From Microbacterium aoyamense (GTDB lineage: Bacteria; Actinomycetota; Actinomycetes; Actinomycetales; Microbacteriaceae), in NCBI RefSeq assembly GCF_023155855.1, contig NZ_JAKNUT010000008.1, forward strand, positions 62,001 to 126,000: 64,000 nucleotides of DNA, read 5' to 3'. This document shows positions 7,892 through 16,023 of this stretch, piece after piece. The notes under the pieces are model-generated. The model was not told the DNA's origin. It saw nothing but the letters and a program-made list of their open reading frames with translations, and made no database searches. The position numbers and the translations under genes were made by a program. Within the stretch, counting starts at the first letter, position 1. Each line of letters starts with the position of its first letter.

Positions 7892-8308
7892 GTGAGAGCA
7901 GCGCGACGGGTGGCGACTTCGATCGCGATCGCGGTGGTCGCGACAGCGCTGTGCGGATGCTCGGTCGACACGCTGATCTGGGGTGCCGAGGGCGCCGCCG
8001 TGATCGATACGACCGAGCGGTTGATCGACGCCGCGGAAGCGGGTGACGGCGGATCGCTCGTCTGCGAGGACGCGGATCCAGATCTGCGTGATCCCGCGGA
8101 CTGGTCGGGACTCTCGGCCGAGGAACCGGAGCAGTTCGTCGCGGACTACTGGCCCGATCAGGCTCCGCTTGATCCCGCGTGGAGCATCAATCTGTCGCTG
8201 CCCGCGAGCCGTGTCGCGTCGGGCGTCGAGTTTCCCGGCGACGTCTTCTACCGCGAGTCGGAGGAAGGCCTGTGTCTCGTCGCCGTCGCATGGTCGACGG
8301 TCGAATAG
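7892..8308 (+). CDS. Putative small secreted lipoprotein of unknown function
   Basis: The protein has 138 residues and starts VRAARRVATSIAIAVVATALCGCS, a Sec signal peptide with a lipobox-like LCGC (Cys at -2 is unusual, Gly at -1 is normal). The mature part has two further cysteines (LVCEDADPDL and EGLCLVAVAW) that could form a disulfide. I do not recognise a domain. The GTG at 7892 is chosen because the signal peptide begins there and a TACGGT box lies 6 nt upstream. Confidence 0.6.
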   Translation: MRAARRVATSIAIAVVATALCGCSVDTLIWGAEGAAVIDTTERLIDAAEAGDGGSLVCEDADPDLRDPADWSGLSAEEPEQFVADYWPDQAPLDPAWSINLSLPASRVASGVEFPGDVFYRESEEGLCLVAVAWSTVE

Positions 8309-8415
8309 CAGCTCGCGGGGGCACCGACGGCTGAATGCGCGCGAGGTCAGACGTGATCCTGCGAGGGCGATGAAGACCGAGGTCGCTCCGTCGGAGAGTT
8401 AGAGATGAGTTCTGC

Positions 8416-8449
8416 GCGAGTGACACGGCCAGGTCTCGGCCGCACTCGC
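8416..8449. terminator. Possible terminator hairpin between convergent genes
   Basis: GCGAGTG and CGGCC on the left (8416-8430) pair with GGCCG and CACTCGC on the right (8438-8449), with a 3-nt bulge and a 7-nt loop. It lies in the 192-nt gap between the lipoprotein and HNH genes, in which I see no gene. There is no T-tract. Confidence 0.45.
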
Positions 8450-8500
8450 ACGCGCGTCCGCAATCGCACGCGCTCGCCCGGCGCGTGGCCGGTGACCGCC

Positions 8501-9955
8501 TCATGCTGCCTCGAATCGGCGCGGTGACTTCGACGACAGGCGCGTGGGTTCGGCTACCTCGCCCGTGACAGGGTCGGGAGGGGGATGCAACCAGTACGTG
8601 TCGATTCCCGTCGCGGGATCGCGCTCGCGCGTGATGCGCCAGCCCTGATTGTGTAGCCGCAGGTGACAGTTGCGGCAGAGTGGCACGCCATCGTCGACAT
8701 CGGTCTTGCCGTGGTGCTCCCACCAGTGGTCGATGTGGTGGTACTCGCTCTGAGAGACGGGCGCGCTGCACGACGGCCAGATGCAGCCGCCGTCGCGGGC
8801 GGCGATCGCGATCCTTTGGGTTCGGGTGAACAGCCGATGCTCGCGCCCGACGTCGAGCGGGCGTCCGAACGCGTCGTGCTCGACGGGAACGGCACCGGCG
8901 TCGCAAAGGAACTTCTCGATCACACCCGGCGGCAGCGCCGCGCCGCCGTCCTCGAGGTGGCCCACGCCTACGACCCGCATCTCGCCGCGCTCGTCGGGCG
9001 CCGCGATGGCGGACGCCTCGACGACGATGCGCACGCCGGGCTGGCGGTCGCCGAACGACTGAGCGGGGTCGGCGGCCGCGCCCGTGCGCAGAACCGCGAT
9101 CAGAGTGTCGTATTGCAGTTGCTCATTCGTGCGCGGGTCGTCGACCACCGACGGATGCGGCGACGCTGACGACACGAAACGTGGTCCGCGGCGCGGCCGC
9201 AGTGCAGCCTGGAGGATGGCGTCGACCCACGCGGCGGCTTCGTCGTCGAAGACGAAGCGACCGTGGTGCTGACCGGCCTCATCCGTCCAGGTGCGGAACG
9301 AACGAGCGGTGTACCGCTCCTCGAATCGCAGCGTCACCCCCACCGGATCGAGCCGATCACGCGCGATGCGAGCGGCGTCGCGCAGCCCTTCGACGGGGAG
9401 GGAGGTGGCCTCGTCGATCAGCAGGGCGACGGCGCGACCCCATGCCGTAGGGAGGAAATCGGGATCGAGATCGGGATACCGCTCGACCGGAGGTTCTCCG
9501 AGCCCCGTGCGGATCGCGTGGAACTGCTGTTGACCGAGTCGGCCCGACGCGAGCGCGGCGCGCAGCGCGGCCAGCCATTCGGGCGGCGGGGGAGTCGTCG
9601 CATCCATCGCCGGTGGCGCCAGCTCTTCGCCCGCTCGCAACGTGCGCCGGACGTCGCCCGTCGACTGGCCCGTGATGTTCTGCACGAGAGACGTGACGTT
9701 GCGATGCCCCTTGCGCTGTGCGAGGCCGTCGTAGCCGAGTTCGCGGTGGGAGCGCCGCGCGACTTCGGCCGACGTCACCGAGACGAGAAGGTCGAGCGCT
9801 TTGCGTGCCTCGGTCGCGTCGGCAAGCACCCCGAGCAGCGCGTCATCGTCGAGCTGCGTCGCCGCGACACTCGGGTCGAGCCCGGGGACCGCCCGCGCGA
9901 CGCGACCCGCGGCTGCGAGGAGCCGTTCGGCCGGAGGTGCGGGAGTCCGTTGCAT
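8501..9955 (-). CDS. DUF222 and HNH endonuclease domain protein (13E12 repeat family type)
   Basis: The protein has 484 residues. An N-terminal DUF222 region (about 20-330; VTSAEVARRSHRELGYDGLAQ, LQYDTLIAVLRTG) precedes a C-terminal HNH domain: CIWPSCSAPVSQSEYHHIDHW followed by PLCRNCHLRLHNQGW, with two CXXC-like zinc pairs and the HH catalytic pair. Such proteins are multicopy in actinobacteria (REP13E12 in mycobacteria) and are thought to be nucleases linked to mobile or self-interfering elements, but biological roles are unproven. The ATG at 9955 has TATCTT 6 nt upstream and no ribosome-binding site. An inverted-repeat cluster sits just upstream of the -10 box. Base composition does not differ from the neighbours by eye. 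Confidence 0.9.
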   Translation of the reverse strand: MQRTPAPPAERLLAAAGRVARAVPGLDPSVAATQLDDDALLGVLADATEARKALDLLVSVTSAEVARRSHRELGYDGLAQRKGHRNVTSLVQNITGQSTGDVRRTLRAGEELAPPAMDATTPPPPEWLAALRAALASGRLGQQQFHAIRTGLGEPPVERYPDLDPDFLPTAWGRAVALLIDEATSLPVEGLRDAARIARDRLDPVGVTLRFEERYTARSFRTWTDEAGQHHGRFVFDDEAAAWVDAILQAALRPRRGPRFVSSASPHPSVVDDPRTNEQLQYDTLIAVLRTGAAADPAQSFGDRQPGVRIVVEASAIAAPDERGEMRVVGVGHLEDGGAALPPGVIEKFLCDAGAVPVEHDAFGRPLDVGREHRLFTRTQRIAIAARDGGCIWPSCSAPVSQSEYHHIDHWWEHHGKTDVDDGVPLCRNCHLRLHNQGWRITRERDPATGIDTYWLHPPPDPVTGEVAEPTRLSSKSPRRFEAA

Positions 9956-9961
9956 AGAACA

Positions 9962-9967
9962 AAGATA
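9962..9967 (-). promoter_or_regulatory. Leaderless-type -10 box of the HNH gene
   Basis: TATCTT on the minus strand, exactly 6 nt before the ATG at 9955. Confidence 0.65.
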
Positions 9968-10020
9968 CGAATGGCCTCCGACATTCGAAGCGGAGATCGT
10001 TGCCTCCGGGCCATTCGAAG
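9968..10020. repeat. Cluster of short repeats in mixed orientation upstream of the HNH gene
   Basis: CGAATGGCC (9968-9976) is inverted as GGCCATTCG (10009-10017); CATTCGAAG occurs at 9982-9990 and again at 10012-10020, 30 bp apart; CTCCG and CGGAG flank the first of these. The cluster begins one base upstream of the HNH -10 box and shares words with the clusters at 36003 and 62787. Confidence 0.7.
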
Positions 10021-10089
10021 ATCACGAAACGGTGGCGAAGCCTGAGAGCGGTGACTGTCTGCGCTCGATACGCAGAACCCGCATCGCGG

Positions 10090-11862
10090 TCAGCGCCCCG
10101 CGGCGTAGCCCTGCATGCCTCGCGGGTTGGCGGCTGCCCAGAGCTCGCCGGTCGCGGCATCCATCCCGACCGCCGACACCCGGCCCAACGCCCACTCGCC
10201 CGCGAGTGTCACGCTGTGGCCGCGTCGCTCGAGACCCTCGATCACCGCAGCGCCCAGGCGGTCTTCGACGACGACGCCCGTCGGGTTCCACGTGCGCGGC
10301 CAGAACGAATCCACCAGCGCCGTCGTGTGCAGCGACGGCGCGTCGATCGCCTGCTGCGCCGTGTAACCGCCCGCGAGCATGCGCACGAGCACGGGCAGCT
10401 GCCACTGCTCCTGCTGATCGCCTCCGGGCGTGCCGAGCGCGATCGATCGGGAACCGTCGAGGATCAGTGTCGGTGTCAGGGTGGTGCGGGGCCGGGCGCC
10501 GGGCTGCAGAGCCGACGGCGCGGCGGGATCGAGCCATGCCATCTGCAGGCGCGTGCCGAGGCAGAACCCGAGTTCGGGAATCGTGGGGGATGACTGCAGC
10601 CAGCCGCCCGACGGTGTCACCGCGACGATGTTGCCCCACCGGTCGACGACGTCGATGTGGCACGTGTCGCCCCGGGTGTGGCCGCGACGGTCGATGGTCG
10701 GCTCGCCGAGGCCGGACTCTCCGACGATGAGCGGCGGAAGGAACGGCTCTCGGCCCTCGAGCGAGGCCGGACGGAAGTCGCTCGACGCCGAAGGACCGAT
10801 GGCTCCGCGTCGCGCGCCGATGACGGCATCCGTCAGCAGTTCCCCGATCGCGGCGCCGTCGCCGAAGTACGCGTCGCGATCTGCGAGGGCGAGCTTGAGC
10901 GCCTCGATCACCGTGTGCGCCCCGAGCTCGGTGGACGGGTCGATCGCGTCGTCGGGCAGACCATCGAGGATCCGCAGCGCCTCGAGCAGCGTCGGCCCCT
11001 GCGTCCAGGAACCCGCTTTCGCGACGGTCGCGCCGCGGAACGATGCGGTGACGGCGTCTTCGTAGCCGGCGTCGAAGGCCGCGAAGTCCTCGGGCGTGAT
11101 GACGCCCGCGTGCGCGCCTCCGGTCGAGTGCCGATGCGGCTGCTGAAGGAAGGTGGATGCCGCGTGCGCGACCAGTCCCGTGCTCCACTCCGTCCGCGCC
11201 GCGTCGATGCGCGCGGCACGGCCGATCGGGCCGTCGTCGCGCACGGTGCACGACGCGTGCACGAGCGAGTCGAGCACGTCGGCATAGGCGGGATTGCGGA
11301 ACAGCCCTCCGTCGAGCGCGGGGAGCCACAGCGCCGCGGACGAGGGCCAGCCCTGCTCGAAGAGCGCACGGACCCGGCGGATCGTCGCCAGCACCGACGG
11401 CAGGAGGGGAACGCCCGCGCGCGCGTAGTCGATCGCCCAGGCGAGGACGTCGCCGAGCTCCCACGTGCCGTGGTCGCGCAGGAGAACGAGCCAGGCATCC
11501 ACCGCTCCCGGCACCGAAGCCGCGAGCCCGCCCGCGCCCGGCACGAGATCGAGCCCCTCGGCGCGGAAGTGCTCGATCGTCGCGCCCCGCGGCGCCGGTC
11601 CCTGACCCATCAGCACGACCGGCGTGGTCGGATCGTCGGCCGTCGCGAAGATGCCGACGAGATCGCCACCGGGCCCGTTGAGGTGCGGCTCGGCGAGGTG
11701 CAGCACGAATCCGCCCGCGACGACGGCGTCGAACGCGTTGCCGCCGCGCTCGAGCACCGCCTGCGCGGTCGCGGTGGCGAGCCAGTGGGTGGATGCCGTC
11801 ATCCCGAACGTGCCCGTGAGGGTCGGGCGGGTCGTGAACGCGGGCGGGGGAGTGAAGGTCAC
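10090..11862 (-). CDS. Gamma-glutamyltransferase superfamily protein (Ntn hydrolase)
   Basis: The protein has 590 residues with the superfamily pattern: an early GGNAFDAVVAG and GPGGDLVGIF, PGAVDAWLVLLRDHG, VITPEDFAAFDAGY, and the processing/catalytic site RGDTCHIDVVDRWGN with the nucleophile threonine at about residue 400, followed by GTPGGDQQEQW. GGT enzymes self-cleave before this threonine to give two subunits and hydrolyse or transfer gamma-glutamyl groups. There is no signal peptide, unlike classical periplasmic or secreted GGT, so it probably acts in the cytoplasm. It lies 40 nt downstream of the Xaa-Pro aminopeptidase gene on the same strand, and a joint role in peptide salvage is an inference. 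Confidence 0.85.
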   Translation of the reverse strand: MTFTPPPAFTTRPTLTGTFGMTASTHWLATATAQAVLERGGNAFDAVVAGGFVLHLAEPHLNGPGGDLVGIFATADDPTTPVVLMGQGPAPRGATIEHFRAEGLDLVPGAGGLAASVPGAVDAWLVLLRDHGTWELGDVLAWAIDYARAGVPLLPSVLATIRRVRALFEQGWPSSAALWLPALDGGLFRNPAYADVLDSLVHASCTVRDDGPIGRAARIDAARTEWSTGLVAHAASTFLQQPHRHSTGGAHAGVITPEDFAAFDAGYEDAVTASFRGATVAKAGSWTQGPTLLEALRILDGLPDDAIDPSTELGAHTVIEALKLALADRDAYFGDGAAIGELLTDAVIGARRGAIGPSASSDFRPASLEGREPFLPPLIVGESGLGEPTIDRRGHTRGDTCHIDVVDRWGNIVAVTPSGGWLQSSPTIPELGFCLGTRLQMAWLDPAAPSALQPGARPRTTLTPTLILDGSRSIALGTPGGDQQEQWQLPVLVRMLAGGYTAQQAIDAPSLHTTALVDSFWPRTWNPTGVVVEDRLGAAVIEGLERRGHSVTLAGEWALGRVSAVGMDAATGELWAAANPRGMQGYAAGR

Positions 11863-11902
11863 GCGCGCAGTCGCGCGACTTGTGCTGAGCGAGGCGCCCG
11901 CA

Positions 11903-13303
11903 TCAGCGTGCTCCGAGTCGAAGCATCCAGGCCTCGACCTCGTCGGCCGTGCGCGGGATCGCCGCCGAGAGGTTCACGGGGCCGTCCTCGGTGAGGAGGA
12001 TGTCGTCTTCGATGCGCACGCCGATGCCGCGGTACTCCTCGGGCACCGTGATGTCGTCGATCTGGAAGTACAGTCCCGGCTCGATCGTGAACACCATGCC
12101 CGCCTCGAGCGTGCCGCCCGCGTAGAGCTCGCGCCGCGCCTGCGCGCAGTCGTGCACGTCGATGCCGAGGTGGTGGCTCGTGCCGTGGACCATCCAGCGG
12201 CGGTGGTGGTGACCGGTCTCAGGATCCATCGACTCCTCGGCCGTGACGGGAAGGAGGCCCCATTCCGCGGTGCGGCGAGCGATCACCTCCCACGCGGCCT
12301 TGTTGAGGTCGCTGAACTTCGCGCCCGGCACGGCGATCGCGAACGCCGCGTCGGCGGCTTCGCGAACCGCCTCGTACACCTTGCGCTGCACGTCGGTGAA
12401 CGTGCCGCTCACGGGCAGCGTGCGGGTGATGTCGGCGGTGTAGAGGCTGTCGACCTCGACGCCCGCGTCGACGAGGATGAGGTCGCCCGGCAGCACCGCA
12501 CCGTCGTTGCGCGTCCAGTGCAGGTAGCAGGCGTGGGGACCGGAGGCTGCGATGGTGTCGTACCCCACGGCGTTGCCGTCGCTGCGCGCGCGCTGGTGGA
12601 AGACGCCTTCGACGATGCGCTCGCCGCGCGGGTGCTCGATGATCGCGGGCAGATTCGCGACGATGTCGTCGAAGCCGTCCGCCGTGACGTCCACCGCGAT
12701 CTGCATCTGGGCCTTCTCGTAGTCGTCCTTGATGAGTCGCAGCTCCGAGACGACGCGGGTGAGGTCCTCGTCCTCGTCGAGGACCAGCTCGCCCTCGGCG
12801 GACGCGAAGGTGTCGATGTGCGCCGTCGCGACACCGAGTTCGTCGGCGACGGCGGCGAGCGACGGGCGCGGGCCGATCCAGAACTCGCCGATCGAGGCAT
12901 CCGAGTAGAACTCGCTCGTCGTGCGGTCGGCGCGCTCACGGAAGTAGAGGGTCACGTCGTGACCGGCATCCGTCGGCTCGAACACGAGCACGGAGTCGGG
13001 CTCGGAGTCCGCTGCCCACCCCGTCAGGTGCGAGAACGCCGAGTGTGCGCGGAACGGGTAGTCGGTGTCGTTGCTGCGCTGCTTGAGCGAACCGGCCGGG
13101 ATGATGAGGCGCTTGCCGGGGAACTCCGCCGACACGGCGTCGCGTCGCGCCTTCGCGTACGGCGCCTGTTCGCGGACGGGCGGCGCGAGGTCGGGGCGAT
13201 CCGCCCAGCCCGTCGAGATGCCGTCGAGGAAGCCCTGTCCGAACGACTGCCGACGGTTGGTCGACGACGTCACGGGGGCGGATTCGGTCGAGGTGTCGCT
13301 CAT
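11903..13303 (-). CDS. Xaa-Pro aminopeptidase (M24B family)
   Basis: The protein has 466 residues with an N-terminal AMP_N domain (about 40-190) and a C-terminal creatinase/pita-bread domain. Metal ligands can be seen: two aspartates in VDAGVEVDSLYTADITRT, histidine in TSHHLGIDVHD, glutamates in FTIEPGLY and GVRIEDDI. It removes N-terminal residues preceding proline. The ATG at 13303 is chosen because GGAGG lies 4 nt upstream; the frame stays open further upstream without family similarity. It is 22 nt downstream of the EEP-domain gene and 40 nt upstream of the GGT-like gene, so the three may be co-transcribed. Confidence 0.9.
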   Translation of the reverse strand: MSDTSTESAPVTSSTNRRQSFGQGFLDGISTGWADRPDLAPPVREQAPYAKARRDAVSAEFPGKRLIIPAGSLKQRSNDTDYPFRAHSAFSHLTGWAADSEPDSVLVFEPTDAGHDVTLYFRERADRTTSEFYSDASIGEFWIGPRPSLAAVADELGVATAHIDTFASAEGELVLDEDEDLTRVVSELRLIKDDYEKAQMQIAVDVTADGFDDIVANLPAIIEHPRGERIVEGVFHQRARSDGNAVGYDTIAASGPHACYLHWTRNDGAVLPGDLILVDAGVEVDSLYTADITRTLPVSGTFTDVQRKVYEAVREAADAAFAIAVPGAKFSDLNKAAWEVIARRTAEWGLLPVTAEESMDPETGHHHRRWMVHGTSHHLGIDVHDCAQARRELYAGGTLEAGMVFTIEPGLYFQIDDITVPEEYRGIGVRIEDDILLTEDGPVNLSAAIPRTADEVEAWMLRLGAR

Positions 13304-13325
13304 GCCTCCATCCTCGCACGCACGC

Positions 13326-14348
13326 CTACGGGCTGACAGGCTCCAACTGCACCACGAGGGGGCGGTGGTCGCTCCCCGAATCGTCGGTCGAGCGCACGAC
13401 GACGGAGCCCGTCGCGACCCAGCGCTTCGAGGCCATGACGTGATCGATCGGCGCCCCGAGCAGGGCGGGATACGCGCTCGACCACGTGCCGACGGCTCCG
13501 CTGCCGGTGGAGGCCGCGGCATCCGTGCACCGGCCGAGGTCACCGCCGTCGACGCCGAGACCCGACATGTGGTCGACCGTGGCGTTGAAGTCGCCCGCCA
13601 TGATGACGTTGTCGTCGGCGCACTGGTCGGCGAGCCACTGCAGGTCGTCCCGCCAGTCGCGCATGTACGCGGGCCGCGGTGCGACGGCGTGCGCCGCCAC
13701 GACGATGGGCCCATCGCCCGACACGGGCATCGCCACAGCGCTCGGGACGGTCGAGGTGTTGCTCGTGCCGTCGGCGGACGACTCGATGACCGAGTAGTCG
13801 CCGAGGTCGGGCGAGATCAGCAGCGTGGTGGATCCGGCATCCCATTCCGTCGACGGGTCCACCGCATGGTGGGCCCACATCGGGCGGCCGAGCTCGCGCA
13901 TCGCGACGGCGACGCTCGTGCCCGTCTCGATCGTCGTCTCGGGGAGCGTCACGATGTCGGCATCCATCGCCACCGCCAGCCGCGCGATCTGATCGGGTGA
14001 CGTCGCGGGGCCCGCCGTGTTCCACGTCAGGATCCGGATGCTGCTCTCGGTCTGGGCGGGAAGCTCCTGCACTCCGAGCCCCCGCGAGACGAGGATGACG
14101 CCGTTCGCCGTTGCCGCCAGACCCGCGAGGAGCGCGAGCGACAGCGCGAGCGCGCGCAGCGGCTTCGCGAAGGCGATGAGGAGCGCCAGTACGGCGGCGA
14201 CGGCGAACGCGAGGGCCAGCAGACCGCGGAACGACACGATCTGCGCGATGGGGAACATGCGCTCGACGCGGAAGAAACCGGGGAACGTCAGGACCGCGGC
14301 GGCGATCGCGCAGAGCACGGTGAAGAGGATCCCCAGCAGGCGCAGCAC
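13326..14348 (-). CDS. Membrane-anchored endonuclease/exonuclease/phosphatase (EEP) family protein
   Basis: The protein has 340 residues. Three N-terminal membrane helices (about 1-90) precede an extracellular EEP domain: ILTWNTAG (Asn ligand), DADIVTLPETT (Glu), VMAGDFNATVDHM (Asp-Asn) and SDHRPLVV (catalytic Asp-His). This is the common actinobacterial membrane-tethered EEP protein; substrate may be phosphodiester bonds in lipids or extracellular nucleic acid. The GTG start at 14348 has TAGAGT 7 nt upstream. It is divergent from the PHP gene across 64 bp. Confidence 0.85.
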   Translation of the reverse strand: MLRLLGILFTVLCAIAAAVLTFPGFFRVERMFPIAQIVSFRGLLALAFAVAAVLALLIAFAKPLRALALSLALLAGLAATANGVILVSRGLGVQELPAQTESSIRILTWNTAGPATSPDQIARLAVAMDADIVTLPETTIETGTSVAVAMRELGRPMWAHHAVDPSTEWDAGSTTLLISPDLGDYSVIESSADGTSNTSTVPSAVAMPVSGDGPIVVAAHAVAPRPAYMRDWRDDLQWLADQCADDNVIMAGDFNATVDHMSGLGVDGGDLGRCTDAAASTGSGAVGTWSSAYPALLGAPIDHVMASKRWVATGSVVVRSTDDSGSDHRPLVVQLEPVSP

Positions 14349-14355
14349 CCGCCCG

Positions 14356-14361
14356 ACTCTA
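14356..14361 (-). promoter_or_regulatory. Leaderless-type -10 box of the EEP gene
   Basis: TAGAGT on the minus strand, 7 nt before the GTG at 14348. Confidence 0.6.
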
Positions 14362-14400
14362 TGTCAGGACTCTGAGAGATCCGTCTGGCGACACCCCCGG

Positions 14401-14406
14401 TACGCT
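14401..14406 (+). promoter_or_regulatory. Leaderless-type -10 box of the PHP gene
   Basis: TACGCT, exactly 6 nt before the ATG at 14413. The GGAGG that directly abuts the ATG is too close to act as a ribosome-binding site, which favours the leaderless reading. Confidence 0.7.
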
Positions 14407-14412
14407 CGGAGG

Positions 14413-15276
14413 ATGGTGGGTGAACGGCGCGTCGAGGGTCCCGCCGATCTGCACCTGCATTCGCTGCAGTCCGACGGCACCGAATCCCCCGCGCAGGTGA
14501 TGGCTGCGGCGCACCGTCACGGCATGCGGACGGCCGCGCTCACCGATCACGACACGACGTCGGGGTGGGCGGAGGCCGCTGAGGCCGCGGCATCCCTCGG
14601 CATGACGTTCCTCCCCGGGATGGAGCTGTCTGCGAAGCACGAGTGGCGGAGCGTCCACGTCCTCGCGTATCTCGTTGACCCCGACGCGCCGGGGCTTCGC
14701 GCCGAGACGGCGCGGATCCGCTCGTCGAGGCTGGACCGCGCGCGTCTCATGGCCGACCGCATCTCGCGCGACTTCGACCTGGTGTGGGACGACATCGTCG
14801 CGCAGACCTCCGACGGCGCGACGATCGGGCGCCCTCACATCGCAGATGCCCTCGTCGCGCGCGGACTCGTGCGGGATCGCGCCGAAGCGTTCTCGAGCAT
14901 CCTGAGCCCCGGCGGCGACTACTACGTCGCGCTCTACGCACCCGACCCGGTCGCCGCGGTCGAGCTCGTGCGTGCCGCCGGGGGAGTGTCGATCGTCGCG
15001 CACCCCGCGGGACGCGCGGGCGTGCTTTCGAAGGGACTGCTGAACCGGATGCTGGATGCCGGCCTCGGCGGCTTCGAGCTCGGCCACCGCGAGAACCTCG
15101 AGCCGGGCATCCGGACCCTCGAGAAGCTCGTGCGCGAGCGCGATCTCATCGTGACCGGCTCGAGCGACTATCACGGCCTCGGAAAGCCGAATCTGCCCGG
15201 CGAGCACACGACGTCGGTCGAGATGGTCGAGCGCATCATCGCCGCCGCCGGCGGCAGCGCGCCGGTCTACCCGTGA
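14413..15276 (+). CDS. PHP-domain phosphoesterase (RNase AM/YciV type)
   Basis: The protein has 287 residues. Metal-binding motifs of the PHP fold are visible in order: DLHLHSLQSDGT, LTDHDTTSGW, LPGMELSAKH, VHVLAYLVD, GRPHIADAL, VAHPAG and SSDYHGLGKPN. Relatives hydrolyse 3',5'-bisphosphonucleotides or trim RNA 5' ends. It is cytoplasmic and has no partner gene nearby on the same strand. The stop is followed by a perfect hairpin terminator at 15316. Confidence 0.88.
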   Translation: MVGERRVEGPADLHLHSLQSDGTESPAQVMAAAHRHGMRTAALTDHDTTSGWAEAAEAAASLGMTFLPGMELSAKHEWRSVHVLAYLVDPDAPGLRAETARIRSSRLDRARLMADRISRDFDLVWDDIVAQTSDGATIGRPHIADALVARGLVRDRAEAFSSILSPGGDYYVALYAPDPVAAVELVRAAGGVSIVAHPAGRAGVLSKGLLNRMLDAGLGGFELGHRENLEPGIRTLEKLVRERDLIVTGSSDYHGLGKPNLPGEHTTSVEMVERIIAAAGGSAPVYP

Positions 15277-15315
15277 GGGTGGACCGGCGCGCGAGCGCGC
15301 GGAGCGCGTAGACGA

Positions 15316-15351
15316 ACAGCGCCCCCGCTTCCATGGAAGCGGGGGCGCTGT
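15316..15351. terminator. Strong bidirectional hairpin terminator
   Basis: A perfect 36-nt palindrome with arm 15316-15333 (ACAGCGCCCCCGCTTCCA) and its complement at 15334-15351. It lies between the convergent PHP and PLDc_N/SHOCT genes. Confidence 0.85.
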
Positions 15352-15363
15352 CGTGTGATCAGG

Positions 15364-15789
15364 TCAGCTCAGGGCCTTGGCCTTGATGCCGTCGTACTCG
15401 GCCTGCGTGATCGTGCCGGCGTCGAGCAGTGCCTTCGCCTTGGCGATCTCGTCGGACGGGCTGGTGCCGGCGACCGACTGGATGTACGCGTTCTGCGCCT
15501 TCTGGATCTCGGCGGCCTGCGCCTGTCCGCGCTGGGCCATGCCGTTGCCGCGCGCGATCAGGTAGATCAGCGCCGTGATGAACGGGGCGAAGATGAGGAA
15601 GAAGATCCACACCGCCTTCCACCAGCCGCTGAGCTTGTGGTCGCGGAAGAGGTCCGAGATGATCGCGAAGAGCGCGAAGAGGTACGCGACGAAGACGAAT
15701 GCCCAGAGGAACCACCAGATGAGGTCCCAGAACGAGCCCCAGAAACCCTGGTACTCGTAGCCGGTCGTCACGGCGTCGATGAATCGCAC
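15364..15789 (-). CDS. PLDc_N and SHOCT domain membrane protein
   Basis: The protein has 141 residues. Two membrane helices in the pattern GFWGSFWDLIWWFLWAFVFV...LSGWWKAVWIFFLIFAPFITALIYLIARG correspond to the PLDc_N (phospholipase D nuclease N-terminal, membrane-only) domain. The C-terminal 30 residues SPSDEIAKAKALLDAGTITQ..YDGIKAKAL are a SHOCT module. It has no catalytic residues, and the function is unknown. GTG start at 15789 with AAAGG about 10 nt upstream. Confidence 0.85.
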   Translation of the reverse strand: MRFIDAVTTGYEYQGFWGSFWDLIWWFLWAFVFVAYLFALFAIISDLFRDHKLSGWWKAVWIFFLIFAPFITALIYLIARGNGMAQRGQAQAAEIQKAQNAYIQSVAGTSPSDEIAKAKALLDAGTITQAEYDGIKAKALS

Positions 15790-15914
15790 GATGTGTGCCT
15801 TTCTTAGAGGGGGTACCGACGCTCACGCGTCGCTCAGCGATCACGCTATCGCTTCGCGGCCCCTCGTCGCACGACACGCGCGGTTCGTGACGGGCCCATC
15901 GCGGGGAACGTTCA

Positions 15915-15982
15915 GTCGGAGAATGTCGTGTCCGTCGGAGAATTTCGTGCGATTCTCGCCGACGATCTGCACATTCTCCGAC
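15915..15982. repeat. Nested direct and inverted repeats in a 234-nt intergenic gap
   Basis: GTCGGAGAATGT (15915-15926) pairs with ACATTCTCCGAC (15971-15982) as a perfect 12-bp inverted repeat. Inside it, CGTCGGAGAAT (15933-15943) pairs imperfectly with ATTCTCGCCGACG (15952-15964). The result is four copies of one 11-12 nt motif, two in each orientation. The gap 15790-16023 contains no gene that I can support. Confidence 0.7.
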
Positions 15983-16023
15983 CGTGTGTCGAGTCCGACG
16001 TGGATGATCCCCGGCGTGCGGGG

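Noticed and set aside
14407..14416. GGAGG as the ribosome-binding site of the PHP gene, with the start shifted downstream
   Set aside because: It abuts the ATG; no suitable downstream start exists before the DLHLH motif, and a TACGCT box 6 nt upstream explains the start as leaderless.
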